Source: Pleurobrachia bachei (taxonomy: Eukaryota > Ctenophora > Tentaculata > Cydippida > Pleurobrachiidae). Taken from it: a stretch of 25,122 nt of DNA. The DNA is taken from positions 1 to 25,122 of the forward strand of contig AVPN01001287.1 of assembly GCA_000695325.1 (NCBI GenBank), in the 5' to 3' direction. The position numbers were made by a program, and so were the translations under genes. The first letter of the stretch is position 1; every line of letters begins with the position of its first letter. Of this stretch, positions 1-11,060 are shown piece after piece. A model generated the notes under the pieces. The model had not been told where the DNA came from. It saw nothing but the letters and a program-made list of their open reading frames with translations, and ran no database searches.

Positions 1-2464
1 CTTTACAGAGGGCAGCACAATTTTATTGATAATTGGACTCAAGAACATCATCAATTAACAATTGTTCTTGATCGGTTCAACCTTGTTCCCACACCAAGTG
101 CTCATCACATTCACATCGATGCATTTATCATCCAACAGCTACTTGGAATTAGAGTGTTATAGTATAATTATTCAATTCAGAAAGGTAAGGATACCCGATA
201 AAGCTACACATTGCGCAGCTTTTCCTTGCCGAGACCATAATGGTCGTCAATTAAACAGCCCTAGTGGTGGCAGCAAGATTTTACACACTCTCAAGGGACT
301 GTGAGAGGTCGCCTGGCCCACTGAATGCCATTATATTCAGATGTCTTAACTCTCCAAGAGACGACCTGAAAGCTGTAACGAAGTCAAAAGCTGAGCCAAG
401 CTTGGACGAAATGAAAAAATATCGCTTACTTCACGCGCCGCGGCGTCATTTAGTCAATTTTGTGACGTTTTAGACCATATCTCCACGATTTTACACTCGA
501 TCTCTACGTTCTTGGAAGCGTTGGAAAGAGCTGACAATTGCCTATCTAGCAAGTTTTAGAACGTCGAAATTAGTTGAGAAATACGAGAGATATGACGTCA
601 AACGTAAACCTAACTTGGAAATATTTGCAGTGAACAATAAAAAACGAGCCGCGCAAGCGACTTTTCGACGTAACGCGCGAAATCTTTGACTGGCCATAAC
701 TCCGGCCAATTAACTCCAATTAACTCCAATCAAAAACAGGAAGGTAGAAGACATCAAGGACTATCGATTGGCGTTGGAATTTTGTCAAACGGACTTCAGG
801 TGCCGGAGATATAGCGCCCGCCAAAAAGTCGACCGCAAAGTTATGTCGTGTTCTGACCAGCCTCAAACAGGGTCTACTGCGCGTACCAACCCCCAGGTCC
901 CTAGGAGGAGTTGAAAACGCGCGCACTAGGGATCTGCAGCGCATGTCAACGTTTTCCGCCACCAAACACCCAGATCGTAACGGCGCCCCAAAAACTCAGC
1001 CCTCGAAAATTGAAAACTATTTTTAATTTTAACAAAAATGCGTGCGCGGGAGTAGCGCGCAAATAAATGACGCGCTTCAGGTTTTCCAAATGTCACCACC
1101 TGGGGAGTAAATTAAAGTGAAACCTGCCAGACAGGATTTCCGTTAAAATTGAAATACATCGTTGTTGAAAGCATCTAGGAATCTTATCAAGCTGTAAAGG
1201 TACCTTTTAGGTCTATCTTAAGCTCATTCATAGTCGATTTTAATCACCTGATATGACGTCCAGTGACCACGCTGACAGGATCACACCATCGACTGGTCTT
1301 GTCACGTGGTTGAGGTTTTAGCGCGCGCAGTATTACAAGTCTAGTATCGCGCGTTACAAATAACACACATAGTGGGTCATGAAGGAGCAGTGTGTTATGA
1401 ACACACATGTGCAGTTTTACCCATCACACACTGGCCACACCCGCATTTGATGAACAGTGGTGCTTGTGACATTGATGTAAGAGGAAATTAATGATTACAA
1501 CATTTGAGGCAATCAGAGGGAGTCTGATTTTGGAATAAAAGCGTGATTATAGAGTCCCGAGACCCCCCTGTAAAATTCAATTTTCGTTTACCGAAGAAAC
1601 CCGTCCAACCCCCGCAATGGGTGACCAGAACTTGTACTACCACAGTAGCACCCAACCTGATCTTTGTCACATGATAAAGTGAGTTAAATTTACCCTGAAA
1701 TATGCTCTTTCCGTCAGCCTAATACCGCTTTCAAGGTTTCATATTTATCACCTGAGAAATTCAATAAGAACCTGTCTGCAGTAGTACCGCTTCGAGGGAA
1801 AAGAGTGAGAGAGACTTTTGGATGGTAGCCAATAGTCAATAGGAGTTAGCTTCATATTATGTGAAACTGGAAGATCAGTTTCATATGATTCCCAACGACT
1901 TGTAGTTGTGATCTCACCCTACTTCTCAATCCTGGGTTTGCAGGCTGTCTGTTCAACATGTATGATGTGTTCTTAGATTCTTTCAAACCCACCTGCAGTA
2001 CAGCTGTATGCAGGGATATCCATACAATTGTTTATGTTGCATTGCTCCTGAATAAACTTGCAAAAAGAAAAACATTGCTCATTTTAAGGGTTGCAGGATA
2101 ACCTAAGCAAACACAGTCTCACCAAGTCTCTAAAACAAATCTCAGTCTCATCATCATTTCTATATCAAACATATTTCAAACAGTAAAACTTAAAGTTAAA
2201 AAGGATTCTCTGTCTCAAACAGTGCACATGTAACACCCCGTCATTTGCCACACCTCCACCACACACAACTTAACCCCAATGGGTATTTAAAGATTTACAG
2301 GGCAGATAAACCCACACCAACCGCTCAAAACCGGTTACTAACAAAAAATCTTTCTACACATTCGTTCAAAGTTCAAACCTATTTCCAATAAAAGATACAC
2401 AACAGTTTTTTCTGTCTCTGAGCAATAGAGACTAAAAATTTATCAGTTTTCTCTATAAAAAGTT
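1..2464. other. Gene-free stretch left of the UCP carrier
   Basis: I see no exon chain or RNA gene I can support here. The stretch is AT-rich with scattered CG-rich words around 434-445, 650-680, 1030-1075 and 1320-1355. It has a 10-bp tandem repeat (AATTAACTCC, twice, about 709-731) and a perfect CRE-type palindrome TGACGTCA at 593-600. The CG-rich words resemble those in the two head-to-head intergenic regions further right, so 400-1400 could be promoter DNA of a gene lying off the left edge; that is inference. Open frames here are short and resemble nothing I know. Confidence 0.45.
593..600. promoter_or_regulatory. CRE-like palindrome TGACGTCA
   Basis: A perfect 8-bp CREB/ATF-type palindrome is seen directly. 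A near match (TGACGTCC) lies around 1255-1262. With no gene assigned nearby, function is only a possibility, and an 8-mer can occur by chance. Confidence 0.2.
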
Positions 2465-2470
2465 TTTAAT
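2465..2470 (-). terminator. Possible poly(A) signal ATTAAA of the UCP gene
   Basis: On the minus strand ATTAAA lies about 37 nt past the stop codon of the carrier gene (stop 2509-2507), in T/A-rich sequence. Position and motif fit a short 3' UTR. Motif-only evidence. Confidence 0.3.
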
Positions 2471-2506
2471 TTCCCCCAAAAAGGATTTCCATATCCCTTG
2501 TCCGAG

Positions 2507-5459
2507 TTAGTAGGCGCTGAGTTGTTTTGAGACGATCTTTCTGAGCTGTTCGTATGAGATGAACATGATCAAATTCCACCCAGTAATCCTCAAGAAACTT
2601 GGTACGCACCTTGGGGAGAGGGTGGGGGTTAGGTAAATAATAAAACATTGGTTGATGATTAATTGTTAACTTGAATTATTACGTGGTATAATTTATTCTA
2701 AAGAATGAGGGTGTGTCCTCCAGCCTCATGAGCCCCCGCACATCTCATGATAGAGTGTGTGCGTTATTGTGTTGGGTGGGGCACCTTTATAACGGGGCAC
2801 AATTAGTATTGTATCTTGAGATAACTGTAACAATAAAACAATAACAACAGTGCATGCATCTAACGTCACAATAGAGTGATGCCCGGAAACACGTGTGTTG
2901 TACCATGATGGTATACCAGCTAGCACCGATCTCTGGCAAACATCCAATAAAATATAGTTCTATCATGATCTCATTAAGTTCCCACGAAATGCAATTCACA
3001 ATTCACAATATAATACAAATATAGAACACCTAATCCAATCTGCGTGATCATATTATGAGCTGCAGATTTGTCTGGTTCGGACTGCGTGTATAAACACTGT
3101 ATTAGCTCACCCTTTATAGAAGACCTTGAAGCCGCCTGTCCTTGCAAGATCCCTGGCGCATCCAACAGCCCCACTGTATGTCCCGGGGGCACTGTTCACG
3201 TATGTGGTCTTCACTACGTCCACGGGAGAGGTGAGAGTTGTGGTAACGAACCCAGCACACACAGCAGCAAACACGTGCAGGGGGAAGGCATCTCGCATCA
3301 GGTGGCGCTTCAGCATGGCTTGTTTCACTGAGTCGTACGTGACAACTTCTCCAATGTTACAGATGGACAACCTGGGGGAAGATGTTTAGAGGGAGAGATG
3401 TTGTAGTCTGGGGAGAAAGTGAAAGAACATTATTTGGTAGGACAGGAGACTGGAGGAGTTTAAAAACAATATGCATGGAGCTGTTATATAAACATTGATA
3501 GGGATGGTATATTGTGGAAGGAATGTAGGAAGTATAACCCCATCTGAGTTGAAGTGACCCTTCCGGGGGCTTTATCTGTTTATCTCGTGACGCAAGGTGA
3601 GACTAATGAGTGATAGCCGTGGGGGGAATATTGAATTACAGGCGGCGACACAGAGAATTCTAAAAAACAGCATATGAAGAGGGAGGAGGTCTTTTTGCAT
3701 CATTCATTAAATTTTCATGATAAAAAGATAATCTTGTGGCCTAATAATGGTGCAATGAGTTTATCTAAAACGTCACGGACAAAAATTCATGACTGCAATG
3801 CTGCATTTTGCAGTAGTCTGTGTAGTGTGTAAACCAGACAGAATATTATATAGTGAGAACACAAGATCATTGATCATCTCGATCAAGATGTAACGATTAA
3901 TTACGTAACTGTAATTAGCACACAGTTGTGAAGTGTAAAGAGTGTAAACTACACAATGAGTATCAGGTAGGTGTGAGATGGACTGTGTGAGATGTGTGAC
4001 TTCTCGTGACATGCATGCCAACTCATGAAGCTCCACAGCGTTTCGCGTCTAGTGGCTGCTGTACTCGGTTCTCAAACACACTGGACACTCAGACAGACAT
4101 TGCAAATGTAGACACTTTAGTGTTAATGTACTAATCGAGAATTGGGTGAGTTATATCCGGGTTTGGCTATAATAAAAGAAGAGCTGGGGTTATGTGAGAG
4201 AGAGAGGGAGAGAGACATACGAGCATTAATATCGCAGTACATTGCAGTAAATATCAGTTACCGCCCCCCTCTCGATGTACAGACTACAGAGAATAGGATA
4301 GGGCTAAATCTACAGAGGATAGGGTCACCGACTCACCGAGGTCAAGGAAGAATAAACTCGGTAATTCGTTTATCACACACAGACTTGTTTCGAATATTGA
4401 GTTTCACCCCTCATACCACCGTTACAAACATTGAGCTTGAGAGAAGAAAGAATCCTCTAAAGTGCTGTAGTAATACACTGGGAGGTCTATAATAGAACTA
4501 CTGACACCCAAACAGACAAACAGTATTACCTGACAATACTGGGTCCCAGACCGGACCAGAGGCCCCTGGCTCCCTCAGTCACAGCGATGTTGTAGTAGGC
4601 AGCCATAGTTCCGGCATACCGAGCTGTACCTGCCTTTGCTGCTTGCATTCTTATCTTCACTACCTGCAAATAATGAGGTGACGATCAGATGGAGCTGGAG
4701 CTGGAGGTTTTAAATACACCGCGTGCTCTCACAGGTGTAATTGTACTGTGCATTGCACTATATTACGTTTGTGTACGTTACAACACACATCTACTCTGTT
4801 GACAGGTCAGAAAAATAAGTAATAACGGAGCTGAGATAACAAGGTTAATTGGTCATCAATATTAGAGTCAACGTGATAAGTGGTTAATTGGTTCGTGACC
4901 ATTTCATAGAAATTACCTCGGTAGGTTGAGCACAGCACACAGCCGCCACTGCTGTTGATATTCCTGCAGCAAACCTCAACGGCAATCCCTCATTCAGTGG
5001 GGTGTTCTAAAAAGAATGGGTTACACACCCGTCGGCAACCCTTTATCTATTGCTACGAAATATGAGAGCCACTTTTAAACCTCAATGTAAAAGGCCTTTG
5101 TCGTGTCATAGAGACCCAGACGGATGGTACAGAATCCGAGTTGACGGTGGAGTCCGGGGACCAGACCTCGGAAGAAACCCTTGGCTCCATCATTCATAGC
5201 AATCGTCCTCACAGTGCTGAAGAGCGTACCTCCTTCCACCTGAGGAAAGTATGTGTAAAATCCTGCAGTGAAATAACCCGGTTTTTAAGCGGAAATTTCT
5301 GTTTACCTGAAGCTTGATCTTAGCGCAGTCCATGGGTAAGGTGATTGCCTCAGCGACACAGGCTGCAGTGCCTGCACTGATGAGTTTGGTAAAGATTTCC
5401 TGCTTGCTGAACGCGTTGGTCTGGATAGTCTGGATTTGTACTGGTTTCGATGCAGCCAT
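2507..5459 (-). CDS. UCP: Mitochondrial carrier, uncoupling protein (UCP1-3 type)
   Basis: Inner-membrane carrier of the SLC25 family, closest in recalled sequence to vertebrate UCP1-3, which mediate regulated proton/anion transport. Six exons on the minus strand: 5459-5307, 5239-5081, 5006-4917, 4663-4530, 3371-3111 and 2609-2507, all with GT-AG ends. They total 900 nt, or 299 aa plus stop, the usual carrier length. The three carrier signatures P-x-[DE]-x-x-[KR] are all present: PMDCAK (about 42-47), PTEVVK (132-137) and PVDVVK (228-233), giving three repeats and six membrane helices. SPVDVVKT followed by VNSAPGTYS and an exon-6 block containing [12 protein letters not shown] match UCPs better than other dicarboxylate carriers. 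The last exon is short and easily missed. Divergent from SFSWAP, with about 740 bp between start codons. UCP versus a related UCP4/5 or dicarboxylate carrier is an inference from motif likeness. Confidence 0.9.
3372..4529 (-). other. Large intron 4 of the UCP gene
   Basis: This 1158-nt intron lies between carrier exons 4 and 5. It contains a short GA microsatellite (about 4197-4214) and short open frames without recognisable protein similarity. I see no embedded gene or complete repeat element. Confidence 0.6.
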
Positions 5460-5468
5460 GATAATTCT
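5460..5468 (-). other. 3' splice acceptor just before the UCP start
   Basis: On the minus strand TCTCAG (AG at 5468-5467) ends 7 nt before the ATG at 5459. The upstream tract is only moderately pyrimidine-rich. It could be a trans-splice acceptor or an ordinary 5'-UTR acceptor, and could be chance. Confidence 0.35.
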
Positions 5469-6180
5469 GAGATTCCGGTGATTTGCTTTGATGGTAAAAT
5501 AGCAATCAAATAGGGATATCTCCTGGTGCAGAGGTCAGAACGTTTTTGTGGACGTAAAAAAGCACTGAAAAAAAGCGGGCAAAATTTTGTTTCATCAAAC
5601 TTTTCCTTAAGACATTTTAGAAAATCATGCGATGCATTGCGCGCGAAAAAAACGTAACACGCGAACATATTGCTGTTGACGCTGCAAAAAAATTCGAGGA
5701 AATAAATTGAGAAATTTAGAAAAACGAGATTCACGAAACTTTCACTTTTGTGTTTAAATTTTCGATGCCGTTTCACTCTTTTCGCCCACAAGAACCCTAC
5801 AAAATTATATCCTTAGACCATCATTTTACGTCAAAATGTTATTTCAAGTGTCTAACATCCTTTTCCCAGGCATGGATTGTTCTGTTACAAGTTACGAACA
5901 GTGGAAAACCGCTTCCTACAAACGGAGTTTCGCCTACGATGGAGTTTCAGAGTTGTTTGTTGAGCGAAAAATGTTTGAGAGTGTGTTGCGAGATGAAGAG
6001 ATATTGAATATATGTGTTGTATTATTTCTAGACTCTCCGTAAAAAGGAGGTCTATCCGTGTCTTTCTCAGAAGCCCGCTTCAACCCGAAGAATCCAAGCC
6101 CCCAGAAAGAAGATATAGACTGAAAGATTCAAGAGCATTATTCCAATTTCTCATGAGAGCCGTCACCTTGCCTTGCCCAG
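5460..6180. promoter_or_regulatory. Head-to-head promoter region, UCP (-) and SFSWAP (+)
   Basis: About 720 bp separates two divergent genes, so it must hold both promoters or outrons. CG-rich words cluster at 5637-5665, including GCGCGAAA (5641-5648), an E2F-like TTTCGCGC on the other strand, and ACACGCGAAC, which recurs near 17298. No TATA box stands out. The short open frames in both strands show no protein likeness. Regulatory role is inferred from position. Confidence 0.45.
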
Positions 6181-6202
6181 GTGTCACATGTGATGTTACA
6201 TT

Positions 6203-9200
6203 ATGTCATCTGAAAACTATGAACTACAAGTTAACGCCTCCGGCTGTACTCTCTTTGATGACCCAGAGAACTTCATCAGTGTCAAGGAGGGGGTTACACT
6301 CATTCCCTGGATGGGAGATACCACCAACATGATTGATCGGTTAGTGAAAACAACTACACAATGTCATGTCTTGTATGCTGCAGTCTAGACCCCCAGTCGT
6401 ATATCTGTTGTCTGTTTCTACATATTTCTACTATCTTTCTTCCCTAGGTACGATGTCCGAGGTCACCTGTACAGTGAGGCCGATTTTGGGCTGCGTAAGA
6501 ATGAAACAGATGTTGATATCACTGAGCATAAACTAGCTGTTGAACTTGATAAGGAACGTTACATGTTCCTCACTATTGACGAACTCGAGTTTGAAGCTTA
6601 TCTTGGTAAGATTCTGATAATTGCAGTGACACGTTTCAATTGAAATAATACACTGTGACATGTTACCCCCCCCCTCCCAGAGGAAGAAGAGAAGAGGTTT
6701 AAAAGCAGCAAAGGATCGGGTGGATCTTATGAACAAGTTAATTTTAGCTACGGAAAAGCACAGGGTACGTTAACATGTGTCAGTTTATAATAGGACGGTT
6801 ATATCATGTCCTGGAAGATTTCTAATTTCAATTATACTTCAGTTTCGTTACCAGTAGTTGCCTCAGAAGAGGATGTTTATGTACCTGCAAAGGAACTAGC
6901 TCTACCTGACGGGATGCTCGCAGTAAGTCCATCTTCATAAGCCACCCACCCCACCCATGGTACATTCAATAACTGATTTGTAATTGTTCTTCAATTAACA
7001 ACATGTTATCTCTTTCAGCCGCAGACACAGAAACACTACAAAATAATTGAGAAAGCAGCCGCTTTCCTCAGTACCTCCAACCTCCAAACTGAAATTGTAA
7101 TTCGGACCAAACAAAAAGACAATCCACAGTTTCAATTTCTGGAACCTGGGAACGAGTTGAATCCGTTTTATAAGCACGTGCTTAGCGCTATAAAGCGCAA
7201 AGTTATTGTCGTGAAATCGGAGGCCAAACCAAAACCACCACCACCAGCTCCACCTGTACAACATCAGTCGATAGTGGTGCAGCCAGTAGTAGCACCTCCT
7301 CCCCCTCCCCCTGAACCCCCATTTAACAGAGAGGCGGTACAGCAGGGTTACGCAGCACAGAACTTCAACAATAACGGTCTCATCCCACCTCCACCACCAG
7401 CCCCTACCACTAATGGGGGTGATGGGGGAGGGGGTCTGGCGGCACTCTCTGCTTATGGTGCTGCTAGTGAGAGTGAGGAGGAGAAAGAGGATGAGGAAGG
7501 GGGTTATAATCACATGGAACCCAACTTGAAACGCATGTTGAGCGGAATGAGCAAACCAATCACAGTACCAGTCGGTACTAGCCCAGGTTAGTAACCAATT
7601 AGTTTCAGCTAATATCAATCAGTTGTTCCAATCAGCCCTCTGAAAACATTTCCCTCTTCCCTCTTCCAGAAACGATTCAGTACCTTATAATGGCTGGGTT
7701 TGTGGCCCTCCCGCCCCCTGCACCTGGTTACCCCCAGCTACTTGTACCACCTACTGGATATGATGGATTCACCCTCCCCACTCTTCCTCCCCCTCCGCCA
7801 CCTGAAGAGGAGTAAGTGCAGAGCTGGGAGCTGGGACAATTTGATTTAGCCATTTTCCACAACTAAGTTAAAATAAAGAATTATTTTTTGTTCTCTCTTT
7901 GTCCGCTTGAGAGCTACAGCAACACATTCCTCTCCCCAGAGTTCCCCTAACGGAGGACTACAGCGAGGTGGACACTTGTGATAGACCACCTTCCCCTGAC
8001 CCTGAAACCAAGTCCATCATCACCAAACTGGCGGAGTACGTTGTCAAAAACGGGGACTCATTCGAGAGAAAAGTCCTCCAAAAGAAGGATCCTAGGTTTT
8101 CATTTGTTATCCCAGGAAATCCCAATCACGATTACTACCAGTTTCTAATACAGGTCAGTGTCATGGCAAGTGTTTTAGCAGAATAGGATCAGAGTTTCCC
8201 TTTTTCTTCTCGATCTCTGGGAACAACACCCGGGGATGTTCATTTAAAGTTCTCTACTCCAGGAGTGTAGAAAGAGTAGGGTGAAGTTGAATGTGGCACC
8301 TATCAAGATGAGATCAACACCCGCTGCTGTACAAAGGAGGAGTGCCTTGAATGACAGTGAAGGTGAAGAGGAGGGAGTAGAGGTGAGTAGATCCCTTCAC
8401 ATATCTCTCTGTTAATTGAGGGTGTGTATTTACCAGTTGAGGTAGTTGTACTGAGTGCTCGCAGTTTCATGTGTTTTTGAGTGTACACTGCAGTCACAGT
8501 ATACACAAAGACACAGCAACTTCTCTATTGTCAATAGCACTCAAGACTATTAATAGCACACAGGGTCTCATGCTTATATCACATGATAATGCTTCTGTAC
8601 AGTGTGTTGCACAGACAAACTGAAGATTGGGAAACACACCACCACATGTTCTCTATATTATTTACAGGAGGAGCCGCATCCAACCGAGCAACAGCATCCC
8701 ACAGAACAGCAACAACATCCCCCTGTGGAGATGGAAGAGGAGGATCTAACTGTCACAAAACCCCAGACACCAGTATACATGGAGGGAGCTACAGCAGTGG
8801 GTACACCAGAGCCACAGGGAACACCTCTAGGAGACCGGACTGAGACCCCAGAACCAGCTCACCATGAGAGTGATGTTGAGAGTGTGGATAGTGAGACTAA
8901 GGGACAACCCCTTGTACAGCACTTTGATGAGGAGGAGGAGGAGGACGTCGGACGGTTAGTTCGACATCGTTATAATAGCACGTTCATTATGAATATCAAA
9001 TTAGTTGGGTGTCCCTCTAATGACAATTATTTGACCACCCTCCTTTTATTCCTAGGTACGATCTAGATGGAAACCACAGTCCAACCCCACCGGTAAAGGA
9101 ACCCACTCCCCCTCCCCGCTCTGATCGCTCCTCCTCAAGAAGGGACAGCAGGTCTCGGAGTAGGTCTCGCAGTAAATCTCGCAGCAGGTCTCGGAGTAAG

Positions 9201-10446
9201 AAGAGGAGTAAACGGAGACACCGATCTAGGAGCTCTTCTTACCCATCTCGTCGGAGGTCATCCTCTGTAGACAGCAGATCTCGAAAGAGGTCTACTTCTA
9301 GGTCTCGAGACAGAAAACGGTCTAAGTCTAAAGAAAGAAGACGGTCCAGATCTCGTGACACCAGGAAGAGAACCCGGTCTAGGAGTCGAGGGAAATCACA
9401 TACTAAAGATAGAAAGACAAGGTCTAGAACAAGAGAGAATCCTCGATCTCATACCCCTGAAGAGTTCCGGAGGTCAAAGACAAAAGAACGCTCCGTATCT
9501 AAGGAGAGATCACCAAAGAAAGAGAAATCTCGTGAACGAAGCAGATCCCCATCCGTTGAAAGGTCCTGTTCCCGGACAAGGGAAACAAAATCCCGTTCCA
9601 AATCAAAGGAGAAGAGGGCTAAATCCCGTTCCAAATCAAAAGATAAACATGCGAGATCTCTTTCTCTCTCGGTAGAGAAAGAGAAGGTCCGGGAAACGAG
9701 TCACAAGCGATCAAGAACTAAGGAGAAATCCCGTTCTAAATCCAAGGAGAAGCGAACGAAATCCCGTTCTAAATCCAAGGATAAGAGGACGAAATCCCGT
9801 TCACCAACTCGAGAGGCACGTTCACCAACAAAAGAGCGTTCCCGAAGCCGGAAACGATCACCAACACGATCCCGTAGCAGGTCATCAAAAGTGCGAAGAA
9901 AGTCCCGTTCTCGGTCGACAAGTAAACGCCGGAAAAAGGAAAAATCCCGTTCTCGGAAACATTCAGAACGTAGTAGTTCTAAGCGGAAAAAGAGTGATAG
10001 ATCTCCCTCAAAGAAAAGCAAAAAGAGCAAAAAGGGTCGGGATAGCAAACGGAGGAAGACTTCTCAGACAGAAGAGTGGGTTAATAAAAAGAAGAAGGAA
10101 CTGAGTAAAGAGGAATTGTTGAATGAGATAGAGGAAAAGATAGAAGAGAAGAAGAGGCTGAAAGAGGAGCAAAAGAAGCAGAAAGTTGATGACGAAAAAA
10201 GGAAAGCAATGGAAAAAGAGTTGGCGAAAATTGAAGCCAAACTGCAACAGAAACGAATAAAGAAAGAGAAGACGGAAAAACAAAAAGGTAATATTTTTCT
10301 ACAGTTTCCATCTTTATTAATATTTTATTAATTTAGTATCTAATTTAGTATTATTTTATTTTATTTCGTTCTTGCTTATTCCTTTCGAGTTTCGATTCAT
10401 GATTTTACCATATCTCATTTCTACAGATGAGAAAGATAACGGATGA
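6203..10446 (+). CDS. SFSWAP: Splicing factor, suppressor of white-apricot homologue
   Basis: Nuclear alternative-splicing regulator of the SWAP family. Eleven exons: 6203-6339, 6448-6605, 6681-6764, 6843-6922, 7019-7586, 7670-7811, 7940-8153, 8263-8382, 8668-8954, 9056-10287 and 10427-10446. They total 3042 nt, or 1013 aa; human SFSWAP is about 950 aa. Order: N-terminal DRY/SWAP homology (LIPWMGD ... DRYDVRGHLYSEAD), acidic linker, SURP1 (about 154-213), proline-rich stretches with six-proline runs, a DE-rich block, SURP2 (about 415-461), an acidic/Q-rich stretch, a long RS domain (about 620-930) and a Lys/Glu-rich coiled coil (about 935-1005). The last exon adds only a few residues before TGA. 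An acceptor-like AG at 6179-6180 precedes the ATG by 22 nt, with two tiny upstream ATGs between. Drosophila su(wa) autoregulates splicing of its own introns, so intron retention here could be regulatory. The exon chain rests on consensus sites and stays in frame. Confidence 0.93.
9588..9800 (+). repeat. 33-bp imperfect repeats in the SFSWAP RS domain
   Basis: AAATCCCG recurs at 9588 and 9621, and again at 9726, 9759 and 9792, each time 33 bp apart. The unit encodes an 11-residue motif of the form KSRSKSK(E/D)KR(A/T). Two local blocks, separated by unrelated RS sequence, suggest slippage or unequal exchange expanding the RS domain. The repeats keep the reading frame. Confidence 0.75.
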
Positions 10447-11060
10447 CAGAACTGAGGCAACACCTCACACACACCTATTAAATCAGGTATACCAATGTTA
10501 TTCACTAACACACACAGTATGACATGTGACTTCATGTGTGTGTGGGCTGTTATGATGTCTCCGGGACAATATTACAAGTTGCGCAATAACAACTAGCACC
10601 ATACCGTGCGGAGGCAGTCCTTATGGCGCGCACGTTCACCCGTCTTCTTGCCCAGATTTGTGTACTGACCAGATCCCTCCCTGCAGATTGATGGAACTTC
10701 AGGTGAAAACGGACAGAACTCCAGGGAAGATTGGATTTTTATCAGAGTCCCTGTTGTTTCGATTTTATTGGATTTTACCGATTTGTTAATTACGCCTTTT
10801 TCAAACTCAAATGTACCATGACATAAAATAATCATGGATTTCAAGATAATTCGAGGGTCGCATGGCAATACTGATATGGGATCATCTTTATCTCATGGTA
10901 CATCTTGTAAAGTAAAACACAACTTCTAAAAGTTGGCGACTAAAAGTATAATGCTTAAAAAATGTCCAAACAATCGACGACAAACAAAACATGTAAACAA
11001 GTGGGATTCAATTAGAGGGTAAAATGTTGTTTTGTTAGTTCAGTTCTTCTCAACATCAAT
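10447..11060. other. Tail-to-tail intergenic region, SFSWAP and ALDH
   Basis: Both flanking genes end here, so it should hold two 3' UTRs. ATTAAA near 10487 is a candidate plus-strand poly(A) signal, and a minus-strand AATAAA lies near 10761-10766. A CACACACA/TGTGTGTG inverted pair (about 10509-10542) could form a hairpin. No gene is seen. Confidence 0.4.

Noticed and set aside
1942-2100. Possible plus-strand exon after TTTGCAG at about 1941, with AATAAA near 2051
   Set aside because: About 50 open codons with no recognisable protein, no linked upstream exon, and AATAAA inside the frame.
4142-4492. 116-aa frame in UCP intron 4
   Set aside because: It contains a GA microsatellite translation and no similarity, and lies in an intron of the opposite strand.
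5303-5791. 162-aa minus frame overlapping UCP exon 1
   Set aside because: It reads the carrier exon in another frame and continues into AT-rich promoter DNA, with no recognisable protein.
6995-7618. Antisense frame (207 aa) opposite SFSWAP exon 5
   Set aside because: Low-complexity Trp/Leu-rich shadow of the proline-rich SFSWAP segment, with no independent support.
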